Source of the DNA: Pectinophora gossypiella
Taxonomy: Eukaryota > Arthropoda > Insecta > Lepidoptera > Gelechiidae
NCBI RefSeq assembly: GCF_024362695.1
Contig: NW_026063240.1
Location: 434,001-498,000 of the forward strand
Length of the DNA: 64,000 nt
Direction: 5' to 3'
The position numbers were made by a program, and so were the translations under genes. Below the pieces are notes generated by a model. The model was not told the DNA's origin. It made no database searches and saw nothing but the letters and a program-made list of their open reading frames with translations. How positions within the stretch are numbered: position 1 is the first letter of the stretch; each line of letters opens with the position of its first letter. Of this stretch, positions 21,940 through 32,269 are shown one piece after another.

Positions 21940-24319
21940 CTCGGTGTGTGAGAGTCCTACAGCAGGTGCGGTAATGCAGGAAGGTGTAGAACCGGCTGCA
22001 CTAGTGTCTGCGGAGAACAGGACTTCACAAGATGTTTGGCACAGACGGCTGGGTCACCTTAACTCAAGAAGCATGAATCTGATGAAAAATGGATTAGCAA
22101 CAGGAATACATGAGGACATGCGGAATAATACATCAAACTACGGTGCCACACTGTAGTCAACAGAATGGTGTAGCGGAACGAGCTCACCGTACGATCATGG
22201 ACAAAGCTCGCTGTATGTTGGAGGATGCTGGTCTCAGTAAAAAGTTTTGGGCCGAAGCTGCTAACACGGCTACGTACCTGAAGAACTTGTCACCAACAAA
22301 AGCAGTGCGAGGGGCCACTCCAGAAGAAGTGTGGACGTCCAAGAAAGTTGATGTGAGTCATTTGCGCATTTTTGGTTGCACAGCATATTCTTTAGTAGAA
22401 AATTGTCGTAAACTTGATACTAGAAGTAAGAAGATGGTCTTCGTAGGCTATTATAAAAATTGTAAAGGCTACAGGCTAATAGATCCAGCATGTCCAAGGA
22501 AATGTGTCAGTGCTAGACATGTTATATTTATGGAAAATGAGTTTATTTACAAAAATGTGTCACATGATGATAACAAAAGGCAAGATACTGCCATATTGCC
22601 AGAAAGCTCATCTAATGAGAATAGCAATGAGGATTTAAATGAAACTAATCCAGATAGCATTGTAGATGAAACCTCTATAACGTTAGATTCATCTGTAGAT
22701 GAGAAAACACAGTCTGATGGCACAATAAATCACCGTAGACAGACAATGTTTCAGCTGGATGACTCAGCAGACAGTGAAAGTGCAGATGATTCGTCCGATT
22801 TAACTTACGTTCCAGATACCACATCGGAGACCACGACAACCTTCGAGGACGCTGTCAGTGACGAGTCTCTGTTAGCGGGGCTAGCTGAAATATTGAATGA
22901 GAAGGGCATTCCAACTACGGTGAAACAGGCATTGGACAGCAGAGAGGCCATACAATGGAAGGAAGCTATTGACGATGAGTATAACTCTTTTCTTGCAAAT
23001 AAATGTTGGACTATAGTGGATTTGCCTGAAGGACAGAGACCAATAAAATGTAAATGGGTCTTTAGCAAAAAGAGGGGGCTGGATGGTGAATTACTCAAAC
23101 ACAAGGCACGGTTAGTAGCGAAGGGGTACACTCAAAAATATGGAATCGATTTCCATGAAACCTTTGCGCCTGTAGTAAGGTATTCGACCATACGAATTTT
23201 GCTAGCCCTGGCTGCCCAGTTGGACATGTCTATAGAACATCTAGATGTAAAGACAGCATTTTTGAATGGAAATTTGACAGAGACCGTTTACATGGAACAG
23301 CCGGAAGGATTCATTCTTCCAGGCAATGAAAAGAAAGTTTACAAACTGAATAAAGCAATTTATGGCCTAAAACAGGCGGCAAAAGCATGGTATGAAAAAA
23401 TTAAGCATGTTTTAATCAATAAATTGCAATTTAAAAGGGGTCATGGTTCTTCTGAACCATGTGTTTTTATCTATAACCATGATGATGAAATAATAATCAT
23501 TGCATTATATGTAGATGACATTATATTATTTTCATCAAAATCATCAGAAAAGAAGAATATTATCAAGAAGAAACTTATGGAAGAGTTTGAGATGAAGGAT
23601 CTAGGTCCAGCAAGTTCTATCCTGGGTATGAAAATTACTAAATTACAAGATGGTAGAATAACATTGGATCAATCAAGTTACATTCAGCGTATTCTAATAA
23701 AATTCAAGATGACAGAATGTAAACCAATCAAGACTCCTATGGAAGTTGGTCTGAAATTACAGAAGGAAGAAGTATCACAATGTAATTTTGACTATAGAAG
23801 CCTTATAGGTTATCTAATGTACTTGGCTGTTTGTTCCAGGCCTGATATAGCACACAGTGTGAGCTATTTAAGCCAATTCAATAACTGCTATGGTGAAAGT
23901 CATTGGAAAGCATCGAAGAGAATTTTACGTTATCTACAAGGTACACAACATTACAAACTTGTTTTTAAAAGAGGTGTATTTGAAATTGCAGGATTCACAG
24001 ATGCTGACTGGGGAGGTGATCAGCTAGATCGCAGGTCTTATACTGGGTATGTATTCAGTCTTGGTAACTCTATAATTTCTTGGGAAAGTCGTAAGCAGCG
24101 CACAGTAGCACTCTCGAGTACTGAGGCTGAGTACATGGCAATCTCTGACTCTTGTAAGGAAGCATTGTTTATACAAACTTTTGTTAATGAATGTATTGGA
24201 ATTACATGTGAGATTAATTTATATAATGATAATCAATCAGCACAGAAACTTTGTAACAATACTGTATCTCATTCCAGGACAAAACATATAGATATAAGGC
24301 ATCATTTTATAAGAGACTA
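21940..24319 (+). pseudogene. Captured Copia pol fragment
   Basis: Second copy of the Copia pol region in inverted position relative to 34896-37290, part of Helitron G. It starts mid-protein (gag, protease and LTR are absent). The pre-integrase part (VWHRRLGHLN) is in one frame, then from 22110 a 736-codon frame carries the rest of integrase, RT (YVDD near 23510), and RNase H (TDADWGG near 23999, SSTEAEYMA near 24117). It ends at the same Helitron junction as the parent (HHFIRD then stop, 24317). The integrase core is missing here as in the parent. Three amino-acid differences from the parent copy are visible in the two frames. Confidence 0.9.
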
Positions 24320-24522
24320 GCTGGTACCCGCGACTTCGTCTGCGTACTTTTAATTTGAATATTATGGATTATATAAAAGGAACGGTATAGCATGTGATTA
24401 AAAGAGAGTAAGTAGGTATATTTAAAAAAAATAAAAAATATCTGTTTACAGTCGTTATAAAGTACCTATGTATTCCATTGAGTGGCAGAAATTACCTAGG
24501 AATATTTATCGGTCCCTTATGT

Positions 24523-24708
24523 TGTGGTGATGGGGCTTGGAGGAGATCGTTCAAAATAATAAGTCCTTTGAATAACGGGATACACGTGTTTATTAAGACA
24601 TGGTACAATACAGAATGCCTCTTACATCGAATACAATAATACTTATAGATCGTATACAGAACCTCTAAATATGGTACGATTAATATAAACAAGGGGTGCC
24701 TCACTACA
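24523..24708 (-). repeat. 3' LTR of gypsy-3
   Basis: 186 bp, TGTGGTGATG...CTCACTACA on the plus strand, matching 30381-30566. Confidence 0.95.
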
Positions 24709-24727
24709 TCATCCCCCTTTTTTTTTT
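24709..24727 (-). promoter_or_regulatory. Polypurine tract of gypsy-3
   Basis: On the minus strand an A run followed by GGGGGATGA abuts the 3' LTR, the usual place for plus-strand priming. Confidence 0.75.
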
Positions 24728-24781
24728 AGAATAAAATAAAAGGATACATTTTATTCACTTAATTTTGCTACTTACTTAAAA

Positions 24782-27700
24782 CTAAGTATAATATGGCTTT
24801 GTTAAGTTTTTATGGATTATATAATCATATCCGTTTTTATTTATCTTAACATTAGGAGTCAGGTCTTCGATTACAGTATAAGGACCTTTATAAATACAAT
24901 CAAGTTTCTTGCCGTCGTTGTTTTTTATCAAAATCAAATCTCCTGTACCATACTGAATAGGATTTGCATTTTGATCATATATGAGCTTCCTCACCTCCTT
25001 ATTTTTTAACAAGTTTGTCCGAGCATCATCTTGTGCTCGTTGTATTCTAAATTTACATTCCAATGGATAGCTATTAAAATTATACAATGGATCAAGACAT
25101 GAGTTTAAATTATTTGGCAATGTGCATATGTGGCCGTAAACAAGTTCGAATGGGGTGTATTTTGTTTCGCTATGAACAGTTGTATTGTAAGCGAATTTCC
25201 AGTATGGAACCCAAGAACTCCAATTATGAGGACTGTTATTAGTTTGAATCCTTAGAAAATTACCTAAAACTTTATGTGAATTTTCTAAAGCACCTATAGA
25301 TTCATGGTGATACGCACTTGACATTATTTGCTCGATATTCAAAATTCTACATAAATGTCTCATCACTGAACAAATAAATTCAGTGCCTCTGTCAGTTGCG
25401 ATTGTTTTTGGTATACCATAATTTAGAATAAAATTTTCAACAAATACTTTAGCAACAGTTTCAGCAGATTTTGATTTTAACGGATTGGCTTCAACATATT
25501 TAGTTAACTCGCATTGTAGGGTCAATATATAAACATATCCTTCGCCATCTTTATCCAATGGCCCTACAATATCTAGATAAACTTTCTCAAATGATGATGA
25601 TGCTGTTGTCGTTATGGTTAACGGTTCTATAATTTTCCTGCAATATTTTTGTGTCTGACACTTTGAACACCTTTTTATAAACGAAACCACGTCTTGTTCT
25701 AATCCAGGCCAAAAATAATATTTTCGAATGTTATTTACCGTTCTCCGAATACCGGCATGTCCGCTTGTAGGAAGTAAATGGAAGTCATTTATAATCAACC
25801 TTTTCATATCATCGTCTAAGATTCTATCCACATTATTTATTACACATATTCGAGGGCCCTTCCAATTGTCATGTGTGTTAATTTCATTCACTAACATTGT
25901 TATAAGTTCCATATTTTCTGGTATTTTCATAATAACGAGCTCTTTTATTCCTATGTTCTCACAAAATATTTCCAACTCTTTCGACAATGCTGCTCGAGTC
26001 AATGACGATAAAGAAATTGGATTAATAAATATGGTCGACCTTTTTGGAACATAAACGTACGTATTAGTTTTCGTTGTTACTTTCTTTACTTCTTCATTTC
26101 CGAGTAATTTGCGCAGATTTTCTTTCGTTCCTACCATCAATTCTATATCTTCGTCTCTTTTTTTCAGTACTTCGACTACGGCAGGTTGATCAGGCCTTCC
26201 GTCGTCTACCTTTGATTTATTATTTTCATCACTCTCATTAGAGTCTTTTGCTCTTGCATACTGTGCCCGTGTCATGACATTCATACATCCTTCTTTCATA
26301 TGCTTTAATTCGTCAGAACCGATTATCACACGCGACAGCGCATCCGCAGTCACGTTTTCCTTACCACGGATATATTCAACATCGAAGTCATATTCTTCGA
26401 GGCATAATCTGAATTTTGTCAGTCTACTTGATGGATCCCTCATGCCAAATAGGTACACCAAAGGTTTGTGATCTGTTTTTATTTTGAATTTTTTTCCGTA
26501 TAGATACGGCCGAAAATATTTAACAGACCATACAATAGCCAACAATTCCTTCTCAATTATTGGATAATTTAATTCCGCTTTATTTAAATTTCTGCTTGCA
26601 AATGCAATAGGTTTCCCATTTTTGTTTGACAACACGCCACCAACTGCAAATCCAGAGCTATCAGTTTGTAATACAAATTGATTTTCATCAGAAAAGTCGG
26701 GATAATCGAGTACAGGTGGGGTTACCAAAAAGTCTTTAAGAGTGTTGAATGCTTTTTCACAATCTGGTGTCCAGTGGAAAGGTACATTTTTCTTACTGAG
26801 GTGATTTAACGGGCGAACTATTTCAGCAAATCCTTTGATGAATTTTCTATAGTAATTCACAAATGCTACGAATCTCCGGACCTCGTCTTCGCATTGTGGA
26901 ACAGGATATTTTTTTACACATTTTATTTTCTCTGGGTCTGGTAAGATTCCGTGCTCTGAAATTATGTGTCCTAAATATAACAACTCTTTTTTTAGAAAAA
27001 CACATTTCGACGGATTAAGTTTTAAGTTAACCTGTCGTAATCTGTTAAAAATAGTAATTAAATTCCTATTATGATCCTCCGAGTTTCGTCCCATAACTAT
27101 CAAATCATCCAAATAAATTAAACAACTTGTATAGTTTAATCCTGCCATCGCTACAGTCATGGCCCTCGAAAAAGCACTAGGGCTTATTTTGAGGCCCATT
27201 GGTAGCCTTTTCATTTGATATTGGCCTTCGTTTGTTGTAAATGAAGTATACTTTCTACTATTTGGTTCTAGTTCTATCTGATAGTAACCTTGACTAAGGT
27301 CGAGATGCGAAAAGTAAATGAAACCAGCTAGTGAGTCCAATATATCTGTGATATTCGGTAAGGGAAATTTATCATCCTGAATTTTCTGATTTAATTCTCG
27401 ATAATCAACTACCACTCTCCATTTTGTATCTCCACTGCGATCAATTTTCTTAGGAACCAATAGCAATGGACTTGACCAGTCACTTCTAGCTTCTTCTATA
27501 ATATCATTCTCCAATAAATCTTTTACCTGGGTTTTGATCTGTTCTTTTTGTGCAAAAGGTAATCTATACTGTTTTTTGTAACTAGATGTAACATTATCTT
27601 TAAGTTTAATTTCTTGTTTGTAAATGTTAGTTGTTGTAAGTTTGTCTCCTGGGAGATGAAATATATCACTATATTTAGCGCATATACTTTCTATAGTGTT

Positions 27701-28477
27701 TTGTTCCTTACTTTTCAGATAAGTGTCTAGTTTTAAGTGACTAAATAATTCTTTTACTCTTGCTGGATTGACTGTATTTTGACTGAATTCACTAAGCACA
27801 TACTCATCTAAATCATGGACTTTTGGCTTAAAAACATTTAAAACAATTTCCTCATCTGTAGTATTTAAAATTTTTACTGGTATTTTACCATTAATTGGTT
27901 TACCTAAAGAATTTGCAATGAATACACCTTCAGTTATTTTGTGAGAAAGTACTACACAATCTGTTTTCGCATCTGTTGGTAAAATCTTTATCATCTCGCA
28001 TCTTGGTTCAATAATGAAAAGTTGTTCAGAATGTAAGTCAACTATTATTGAATCAGTAGTCGACTGTAAAGTCAAAGTTCCATTTGTATAGTCTAATATT
28101 CCTTTATTGTTCTTTATAAAATTCAATCCTAAAATACCAGAGGCTGTGCACGGTAAATCGTGAAAAACATAAAACTTTTGTTTAAAATAAGATCCATTAT
28201 GATATAATTCCAAAAATACATAACCTTCCGTTGTTAAACTACCTCCAATTCCTTTAATATCTATATTTTCAGCATACACCTTAATTTCTGATTTTAATTT
28301 ATTTAAAACTTCACGTTTAATTGCACATATTGTAGCTCCTGAATCTACCATAAGATCTAATGAAACACCATTTACTTTAAAATGCACCCAATCTACATTA
28401 TCTCCCGAAAATATACTTTTATTCTCGAAAAAACTGATCCAATTGATTTTCATTCGAGTTTTGATTGGAATCCTCAT
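24782..28477 (-). CDS. pol: gypsy-3 Pol: protease, RT, RNase H, integrase (1231 aa)
   Basis: Complete gypsy-type Pol polyprotein. Protease has MVDSGATICAIK near residue 45. RT shows LSQGYYQIEL (motif A region), LPMGLKISPSAF (motif B) and YLDDLIV near 455 (catalytic YLDD). RNase H has QTDSSG near 604, with a LADALS-like end (ENVTADALSRV). Integrase has the HHCC finger (SGHAG..., CSKCQ, near 905-935), then Asp in LDIVGPL near 967, Asp in ATDRGTEF near 1027 and Glu in GALENSH near 1062, and a C-terminal region with DLILIKNNDG and GPYTVIEDL, the GPY-type module. The frame starts inside gag and overlaps it by 59 bases in the +1 register; the written Met need not be used. No missing catalytic residue is seen, so the copy may be active. 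Confidence 0.96.
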   Translation of the reverse strand: MRIPIKTRMKINWISFFENKSIFSGDNVDWVHFKVNGVSLDLMVDSGATICAIKREVLNKLKSEIKVYAENIDIKGIGGSLTTEGYVFLELYHNGSYFKQKFYVFHDLPCTASGILGLNFIKNNKGILDYTNGTLTLQSTTDSIIVDLHSEQLFIIEPRCEMIKILPTDAKTDCVVLSHKITEGVFIANSLGKPINGKIPVKILNTTDEEIVLNVFKPKVHDLDEYVLSEFSQNTVNPARVKELFSHLKLDTYLKSKEQNTIESICAKYSDIFHLPGDKLTTTNIYKQEIKLKDNVTSSYKKQYRLPFAQKEQIKTQVKDLLENDIIEEARSDWSSPLLLVPKKIDRSGDTKWRVVVDYRELNQKIQDDKFPLPNITDILDSLAGFIYFSHLDLSQGYYQIELEPNSRKYTSFTTNEGQYQMKRLPMGLKISPSAFSRAMTVAMAGLNYTSCLIYLDDLIVMGRNSEDHNRNLITIFNRLRQVNLKLNPSKCVFLKKELLYLGHIISEHGILPDPEKIKCVKKYPVPQCEDEVRRFVAFVNYYRKFIKGFAEIVRPLNHLSKKNVPFHWTPDCEKAFNTLKDFLVTPPVLDYPDFSDENQFVLQTDSSGFAVGGVLSNKNGKPIAFASRNLNKAELNYPIIEKELLAIVWSVKYFRPYLYGKKFKIKTDHKPLVYLFGMRDPSSRLTKFRLCLEEYDFDVEYIRGKENVTADALSRVIIGSDELKHMKEGCMNVMTRAQYARAKDSNESDENNKSKVDDGRPDQPAVVEVLKKRDEDIELMVGTKENLRKLLGNEEVKKVTTKTNTYVYVPKRSTIFINPISLSSLTRAALSKELEIFCENIGIKELVIMKIPENMELITMLVNEINTHDNWKGPRICVINNVDRILDDDMKRLIINDFHLLPTSGHAGIRRTVNNIRKYYFWPGLEQDVVSFIKRCSKCQTQKYCRKIIEPLTITTTASSSFEKVYLDIVGPLDKDGEGYVYILTLQCELTKYVEANPLKSKSAETVAKVFVENFILNYGIPKTIATDRGTEFICSVMRHLCRILNIEQIMSSAYHHESIGALENSHKVLGNFLRIQTNNSPHNWSSWVPYWKFAYNTTVHSETKYTPFELVYGHICTLPNNLNSCLDPLYNFNSYPLECKFRIQRAQDDARTNLLKNKEVRKLIYDQNANPIQYGTGDLILIKNNDGKKLDCIYKGPYTVIEDLTPNVKINKNGYDYIIHKNLTKPYYT

Positions 28478-29624
28478 GATTCATCATTGTGGAATCGGAT
28501 TCATGTGTGATAAAGTTTACTCTACCTCGAATCGGTCTCCTAGTATGGAAAGTGCTACGTGATGGATTCGTGTTACGATAAATCTTACCTCTGTTGTTGG
28601 ATGAATCATTATTTGATCTGTTGTTATTGTAAAGTGGCTGCCGACTGCCATACGACACCCTAGCTCTAGCTCTAAAGCCACGATGATTCATATTGCGGCC
28701 ACGAGCACCACGATAGTTTTGATTTCGGAATGTAAACATTTGTTGCGATGTCGACGCTGTCATCGTCTCATCTTCCGCTGCTCTTATGGCGTCTTTTAGG
28801 CTTGAATAATTCCGTGATGAAATTATCGTACTAAGTTGTTGATTTCTTAATCCCTTCGTAAAGCGGTTAATAGCATTCTTTTCATTTATCGGACGCAAAA
28901 CATTATATTTATTTGTATCTCCATCGGCCTGTGAAATGGTTAAGTTTACAAAAAGCTTTTCAATTTCGGAACCAAACTCCTGTATATTGCGTGAACCTTG
29001 TACTGTAGTTTGTAGCTTAGCCTGTAAAGCAACAGCTGACTTTTTCGTTAAAAGATGTGTTCGCATGTCACGAACCAAATGAGAGACAGAACTGTATGTT
29101 GGTGATAATCGTAGTTTAGCACTTTGCGAAAGTCGCGTTTTCAGTACAAAATTAATAAGTTGTTGTTTTCCTTCCGTAATCATAGAATCATATAGCTCTA
29201 TGGCATCTATAAGTTGCGAAGTAACGTCCTCATTGTCATCCATGACTGGAAGCAGGCTCACCGCTACTTTTAACTCAAATGAAGACATCTTAAATGGTTG
29301 GCTTACCTCAGGACGTTCTTTGATCTCCTCCGGCTCCGCTTCCGGGGTACGTACCTTACACACTAGAGATATATCTTTGAATAATGTATCTATCCTAGTT
29401 TTTAAAGTCTTAATAAATCCTATTACTTCTTCCGGGAACTCTCCAGTACCAAACCTATTCGATACTGATTGTATAATTTTTGTGGATTGGTCATGAATCC
29501 TTTTACTTTCTAAATATTTATTATTCAATTTGTCAGAAGTCCTCTGTGTTAATGGTAATTTCTTCAAGTTTACTAATAAGTTATTGAGTTCTTCATAAAT
29601 TTTGTGCAACTGTTCTAGCTCCAT
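28419..29624 (-). CDS. gag: gypsy-3 Gag (401 aa)
   Basis: Structural Gag protein of the retrotransposon. The N-terminal part (residues 1-100) is helical and charged; residues about 110-290 contain the capsid-like part with FVLKTRLSQSAKLRLSP, LVRDMRTHLL and NRFTKGLRNQQLSTIISSR. There is no CCHC knuckle. In its place the C-terminus is rich in Arg, Gly and Asn (RGARGRNMNHRGFRARARVS), a likely RNA-binding tail. Gag without a zinc knuckle and with a basic RG tail is known from some insect gypsy lineages. Translation ends at TAA 28419-28421 directly after TTT TTT CGA GAA, a possible site for +1 shifting into pol. Confidence 0.92.
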   Translation of the reverse strand: MELEQLHKIYEELNNLLVNLKKLPLTQRTSDKLNNKYLESKRIHDQSTKIIQSVSNRFGTGEFPEEVIGFIKTLKTRIDTLFKDISLVCKVRTPEAEPEEIKERPEVSQPFKMSSFELKVAVSLLPVMDDNEDVTSQLIDAIELYDSMITEGKQQLINFVLKTRLSQSAKLRLSPTYSSVSHLVRDMRTHLLTKKSAVALQAKLQTTVQGSRNIQEFGSEIEKLFVNLTISQADGDTNKYNVLRPINEKNAINRFTKGLRNQQLSTIISSRNYSSLKDAIRAAEDETMTASTSQQMFTFRNQNYRGARGRNMNHRGFRARARVSYGSRQPLYNNNRSNNDSSNNRGKIYRNTNPSRSTFHTRRPIRGRVNFITHESDSTMMNHEDSNQNSNENQLDQFFRE

Positions 29625-30000
29625 ATATGCACATTTTATCCCTTACTACTTGCTCGTTTATATTTTTCTTACATACCTTGATTAAACATGATTATATTTG
29701 TTTTTCCACTACATTTACGATTAACTATCATTTATACTAAGAGAAAAGTCTTAATTACGATAAAATAAGTCATGGTAAATGCATCTTAAACCTATACACT
29801 GCACTCGCGTCGAACTCACTCGTTTTCACACTTTATATTTAACTCATAGTAGGGGCTCCGGGCAAAGTGCACTATCGCGCGGCACCCAAATATGGTCGTA
29901 TCGTGGGGCATCGAATCGTGTTGTTGCTAAGCGGAGTTTACATCACATAAATGGTTATCAATTCTAAATTAATCAAAATTCACTCACATATTGTAGTCTC
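29625..30000 (-). other. gypsy-3 leader between ORF0 and gag
   Basis: 376 bases without a sense frame of note. AT-rich; several ATGs would precede gag, so gag translation may need re-initiation or internal entry. Confidence 0.5.
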
Positions 30001-30264
30001 TTACACGGTGGTACTAGTTTTTCGCACAGTTTCCCTGTTGATTTCCGCTCGGGTCCAGCCAATGTGACATCTTTTGTATGCTTTATATAGGGCTTTTCCA
30101 GCGACAACGAAGATAACAGTAATCAAAATTGCAATAAATACCGACATCATCAGGTTGTTGTAACTCATGTGGCTATGTAACATCTCTGCATCTGCCGAAT
30201 TAAGACCACCTCCCGCGGCGTTCTGGGCAATGATGATTTCTTCCTTGCTCGCACCTTTACCCAT
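30001..30264 (-). CDS. gypsy-3 ORF0: small membrane protein ahead of gag (87 aa)
   Basis: Lies between the primer site and gag, in the sense direction, with 376 bases between its stop and the gag start. The N-terminus MGKGASKEE fits the N-myristoylation pattern (Gly2, small residue at 6). Residues about 38-58 (MMSVFIAILITVIFVVAGKAL) are a single transmembrane segment, followed by a short basic stretch with one Cys (YKAYKRC) and a hydrophilic tail. Leader ORFs ahead of gag have been described, as I recall, for mdg1/412-type elements, but I do not know a function. Lipid-anchored N-terminus, one membrane span and basic juxtamembrane stretch suggest a membrane-associated protein. It is not an envelope gene: it is far too short and in the wrong place. 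Start is the first ATG in the frame. Confidence 0.75.
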   Translation of the reverse strand: MGKGASKEEIIIAQNAAGGGLNSADAEMLHSHMSYNNLMMSVFIAILITVIFVVAGKALYKAYKRCHIGWTRAEINRETVRKTSTTV

Positions 30265-30372
30265 GTTGACGTTGATTTATTTATCATAAGTCCATCACTT
30301 TATAACCACTCACTACACTCGATCTAATTTTCGCATAAGTCCCAATGGCAGGCCATAGCAGGCTGTGGCAAG

Positions 30373-30380
30373 GGTCGCCA
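30373..30380 (-). promoter_or_regulatory. Primer-binding site of gypsy-3 (tRNA-Arg type)
   Basis: On the minus strand TGGCGACC follows the 5' LTR directly. This matches the 3' end I recall for insect tRNA-Arg over eight bases; the next bases do not extend the match. Confidence 0.6.
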
Positions 30381-30566
30381 TGTGGTGATGGGGCTTGGAG
30401 GAGATCGTTCAAAATAATAAGTCCTTTGAATAACGGGATACACGTGTTTATTAAGACATGGTACAATACAGAATGCCTCTTACATCGAATACAATAATAC
30501 TTATAGATCGTATACAGAACCTCTAAATATGGTACGATTAATATAAACAAGGGGTGCCTCACTACA
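30381..30566 (-). repeat. 5' LTR of gypsy-3
   Basis: 186 bp, same as 24523-24708; then the duplication ATGT at 30567-30570. Confidence 0.95.
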
Positions 30567-31689
30567 ATGTCCAAGACACTTACAGGGGTCAGCGTCACGT
30601 TGTGTACAAAAATATTTTAAAATGACCTAATTTAAAACTTTTTTGTACACAACGTTTGCTATTTTGTTATTATTTGTTAAAATGTAGAAATTGTTTGGAC
30701 TCGACACTCGCGAGCAGGCCACGTATACACCACGTGCGCTCCCCCACCACAAGACAGCGCCGTTGACTGCCGCCACACTTCGGCGAATGTGCGCGACGAC
30801 GAACGACGACCGACGGCAGTGGCGGCGATGCAGAGTATTCGTTAAAAGGAACTTTATCTACAAAAGCCAAATTTTTTTAACTTGATACACCCAAAACTAC
30901 TAAATATCATGTTCCTAGGTTCAGTGGTTAATATTTTGTATACAAAAAGTTTGGCTTCGTAGTTCCCGTTCCGAATCCGTTCCGTTCCGTTCGAATTTCG
31001 GAAAATCCGTTTGTTGAAAAACTCTGCACATCCTAAGAGACCTACGTACCAAGTTTCATGGTTTTATCTTCAAAAATGACGAATACCCATACAAACATTC
31101 AACCCGTATTTCACCCCCATACTGGTAAAAATTTCAAAATGCTTGAACAAACGATTTTTTGTTTGTTATTTAGTGCCTAAACACAAAATTTAATATTTTT
31201 ATCTTGAAAAATGACGAACCTCATAAAAAATTTCAACACCTATTTCATCCCCTCAAAGATCGAATTTTCAAAAACGCTTTAACAAATTGTTTTTTTATTT
31301 CTTATCAAGTTCCTAAATATAAAGTTTCGTGGTTTTATCCCCAAAAATGACGAACTCCCATACAAACTTTCAACCCTCATTTCACCCCCTCACTGGTCGA
31401 AATTTCAGCAACGCTAGAACAAATGTTTAATTATTTTTTATCAAGTGCTTAAATATAAAGTTTCATGGATTTATATTTTAAAATTAAAATATCCCATACA
31501 AACTTTCAACCCCTATTTCAATCTCTTCGTCCCTTCTTTTCGCAATAAAAGGTATCCTATTTTCTTTCTCAGGGTCTAAAGATTGTCTGTGCCAAATTTA
31601 ATCAAAATCGGTTGAGAGGTTTAAGCGGGAAAGCGTAACAGACAGACAGACAGACAGAGTTACTTTCGCATTTATAATATTAGTAAGGA

Positions 31690-31735
31690 TTATTAAGGTG
31701 GTGGTTGTGTTAGTTATTCTAATGACAACAAAGAA
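31690..31735. other. Short host strip between Helitron G and Copia
   Basis: 46 bases, TTATTAAGGTGGTGG... to AAGAA, the latter being the Copia target duplication. The base next to the Helitron 5' end is A on the Helitron strand. Confidence 0.7.
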
Positions 31736-31958
31736 TGATGGGTTATGAGCCAAATAAAAGAGATATTTAAGATTAATGCGGATTTTTATTTGGTAACTCA
31801 AAATTACAACCGGCAGCCATACAGTGCAAGGAGCAAGAAAACGAGTGAGGTTATGAATGTCAATGTCAGATCGACAATGACACTGACAGATGCGTTTAAC
31901 GTTCCATTATGCTGAAGTTTATTATTCTACTAAATATATCTAAACATATATTCCAACA
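31736..31958 (-). repeat. 3' LTR of Copia
   Basis: 223 bp, starting TGATGGGTTATG on the plus strand; a shorter (ATT) repeat than in the other LTR. Confidence 0.93.
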
Positions 31959-32145
31959 CAAGCCCTTAAACTAATACATAATGGAATCCAAACATTAAGT
32001 ATCATAAACATCTCAACAATATGTATGACACACTACACACATTATTTGAAATTACACTTAAAGTATAAACTAAGTTTCTTACAGTACAAATACTAAGTTC
32101 AAAAACCAAACACATCATAAATAACAATATCTACTAATAGCAAAT

Positions 32146-32269
32146 TTATATAAACAATTGAGATACAAACTTAAAATGTTTCTCTTTTGTTAAAGACTTA
32201 GTCAAGACATCAGCTAACATGTCATCAGTAGGAATGTAACATAACTTAATGAGTTTCTTATTTACCAAA
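32146..32269 (-). pseudogene. Copia pol C-terminus downstream of Helitron D
   Basis: Last about 40 codons of RNase H/Pol, reading LVNKKLIKLCYIPTDDMLAD and on to a TAA stop at 32146. LADVLTK is the usual signature of Copia Pol C-termini. It joins in frame to 34896 once Helitron D is removed, which proves the insertion point. Confidence 0.9.

Larger units (their letters stand above)
24523..30566 (-). mobile_element. Ty3/gypsy LTR retrotransposon gypsy-3, apparently intact
   Basis: Minus strand. Two 186-bp LTRs without visible difference (24523-24708 and 30381-30566), flanked by ATGT (24519-24522 and 30567-30570). Order on the minus strand: 5' LTR, tRNA-Arg-type primer site, a small ORF (ORF0), gag, pol in +1 register, purine tract, 3' LTR. 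All frames are open. The empty site is seen in the paralogous Helitron at 34690-34693 and again near 61838. General plan and primer site remind me of the mdg1/412 branch. Confidence 0.96.
21922..31689 (-). mobile_element. Helitron G: read-through copy carrying Copia sequence (contains gypsy-3)
   Basis: Minus-strand 5' terminus TCCTTACTAATATTATAAAT at 31689, preceded by A. The Helitron's own 3' end (hairpin, then CTAG) is at 24317-24320, but similarity to 33571-37290 runs on 2.4 kb further into Copia pol, ending at 21922. Subtracting gypsy-3 and one TSD (6048 bp) leaves 3720 bp, exactly the length of 33571-37290. Only a few substitutions separate the copies. The far end is not CTRR. Confidence 0.82.

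Noticed and set aside
30001..30264. Reading the small gypsy-3 ORF as an envelope gene
   Set aside because: Too short, placed before gag, no ectodomain, signal peptide or cleavage site.
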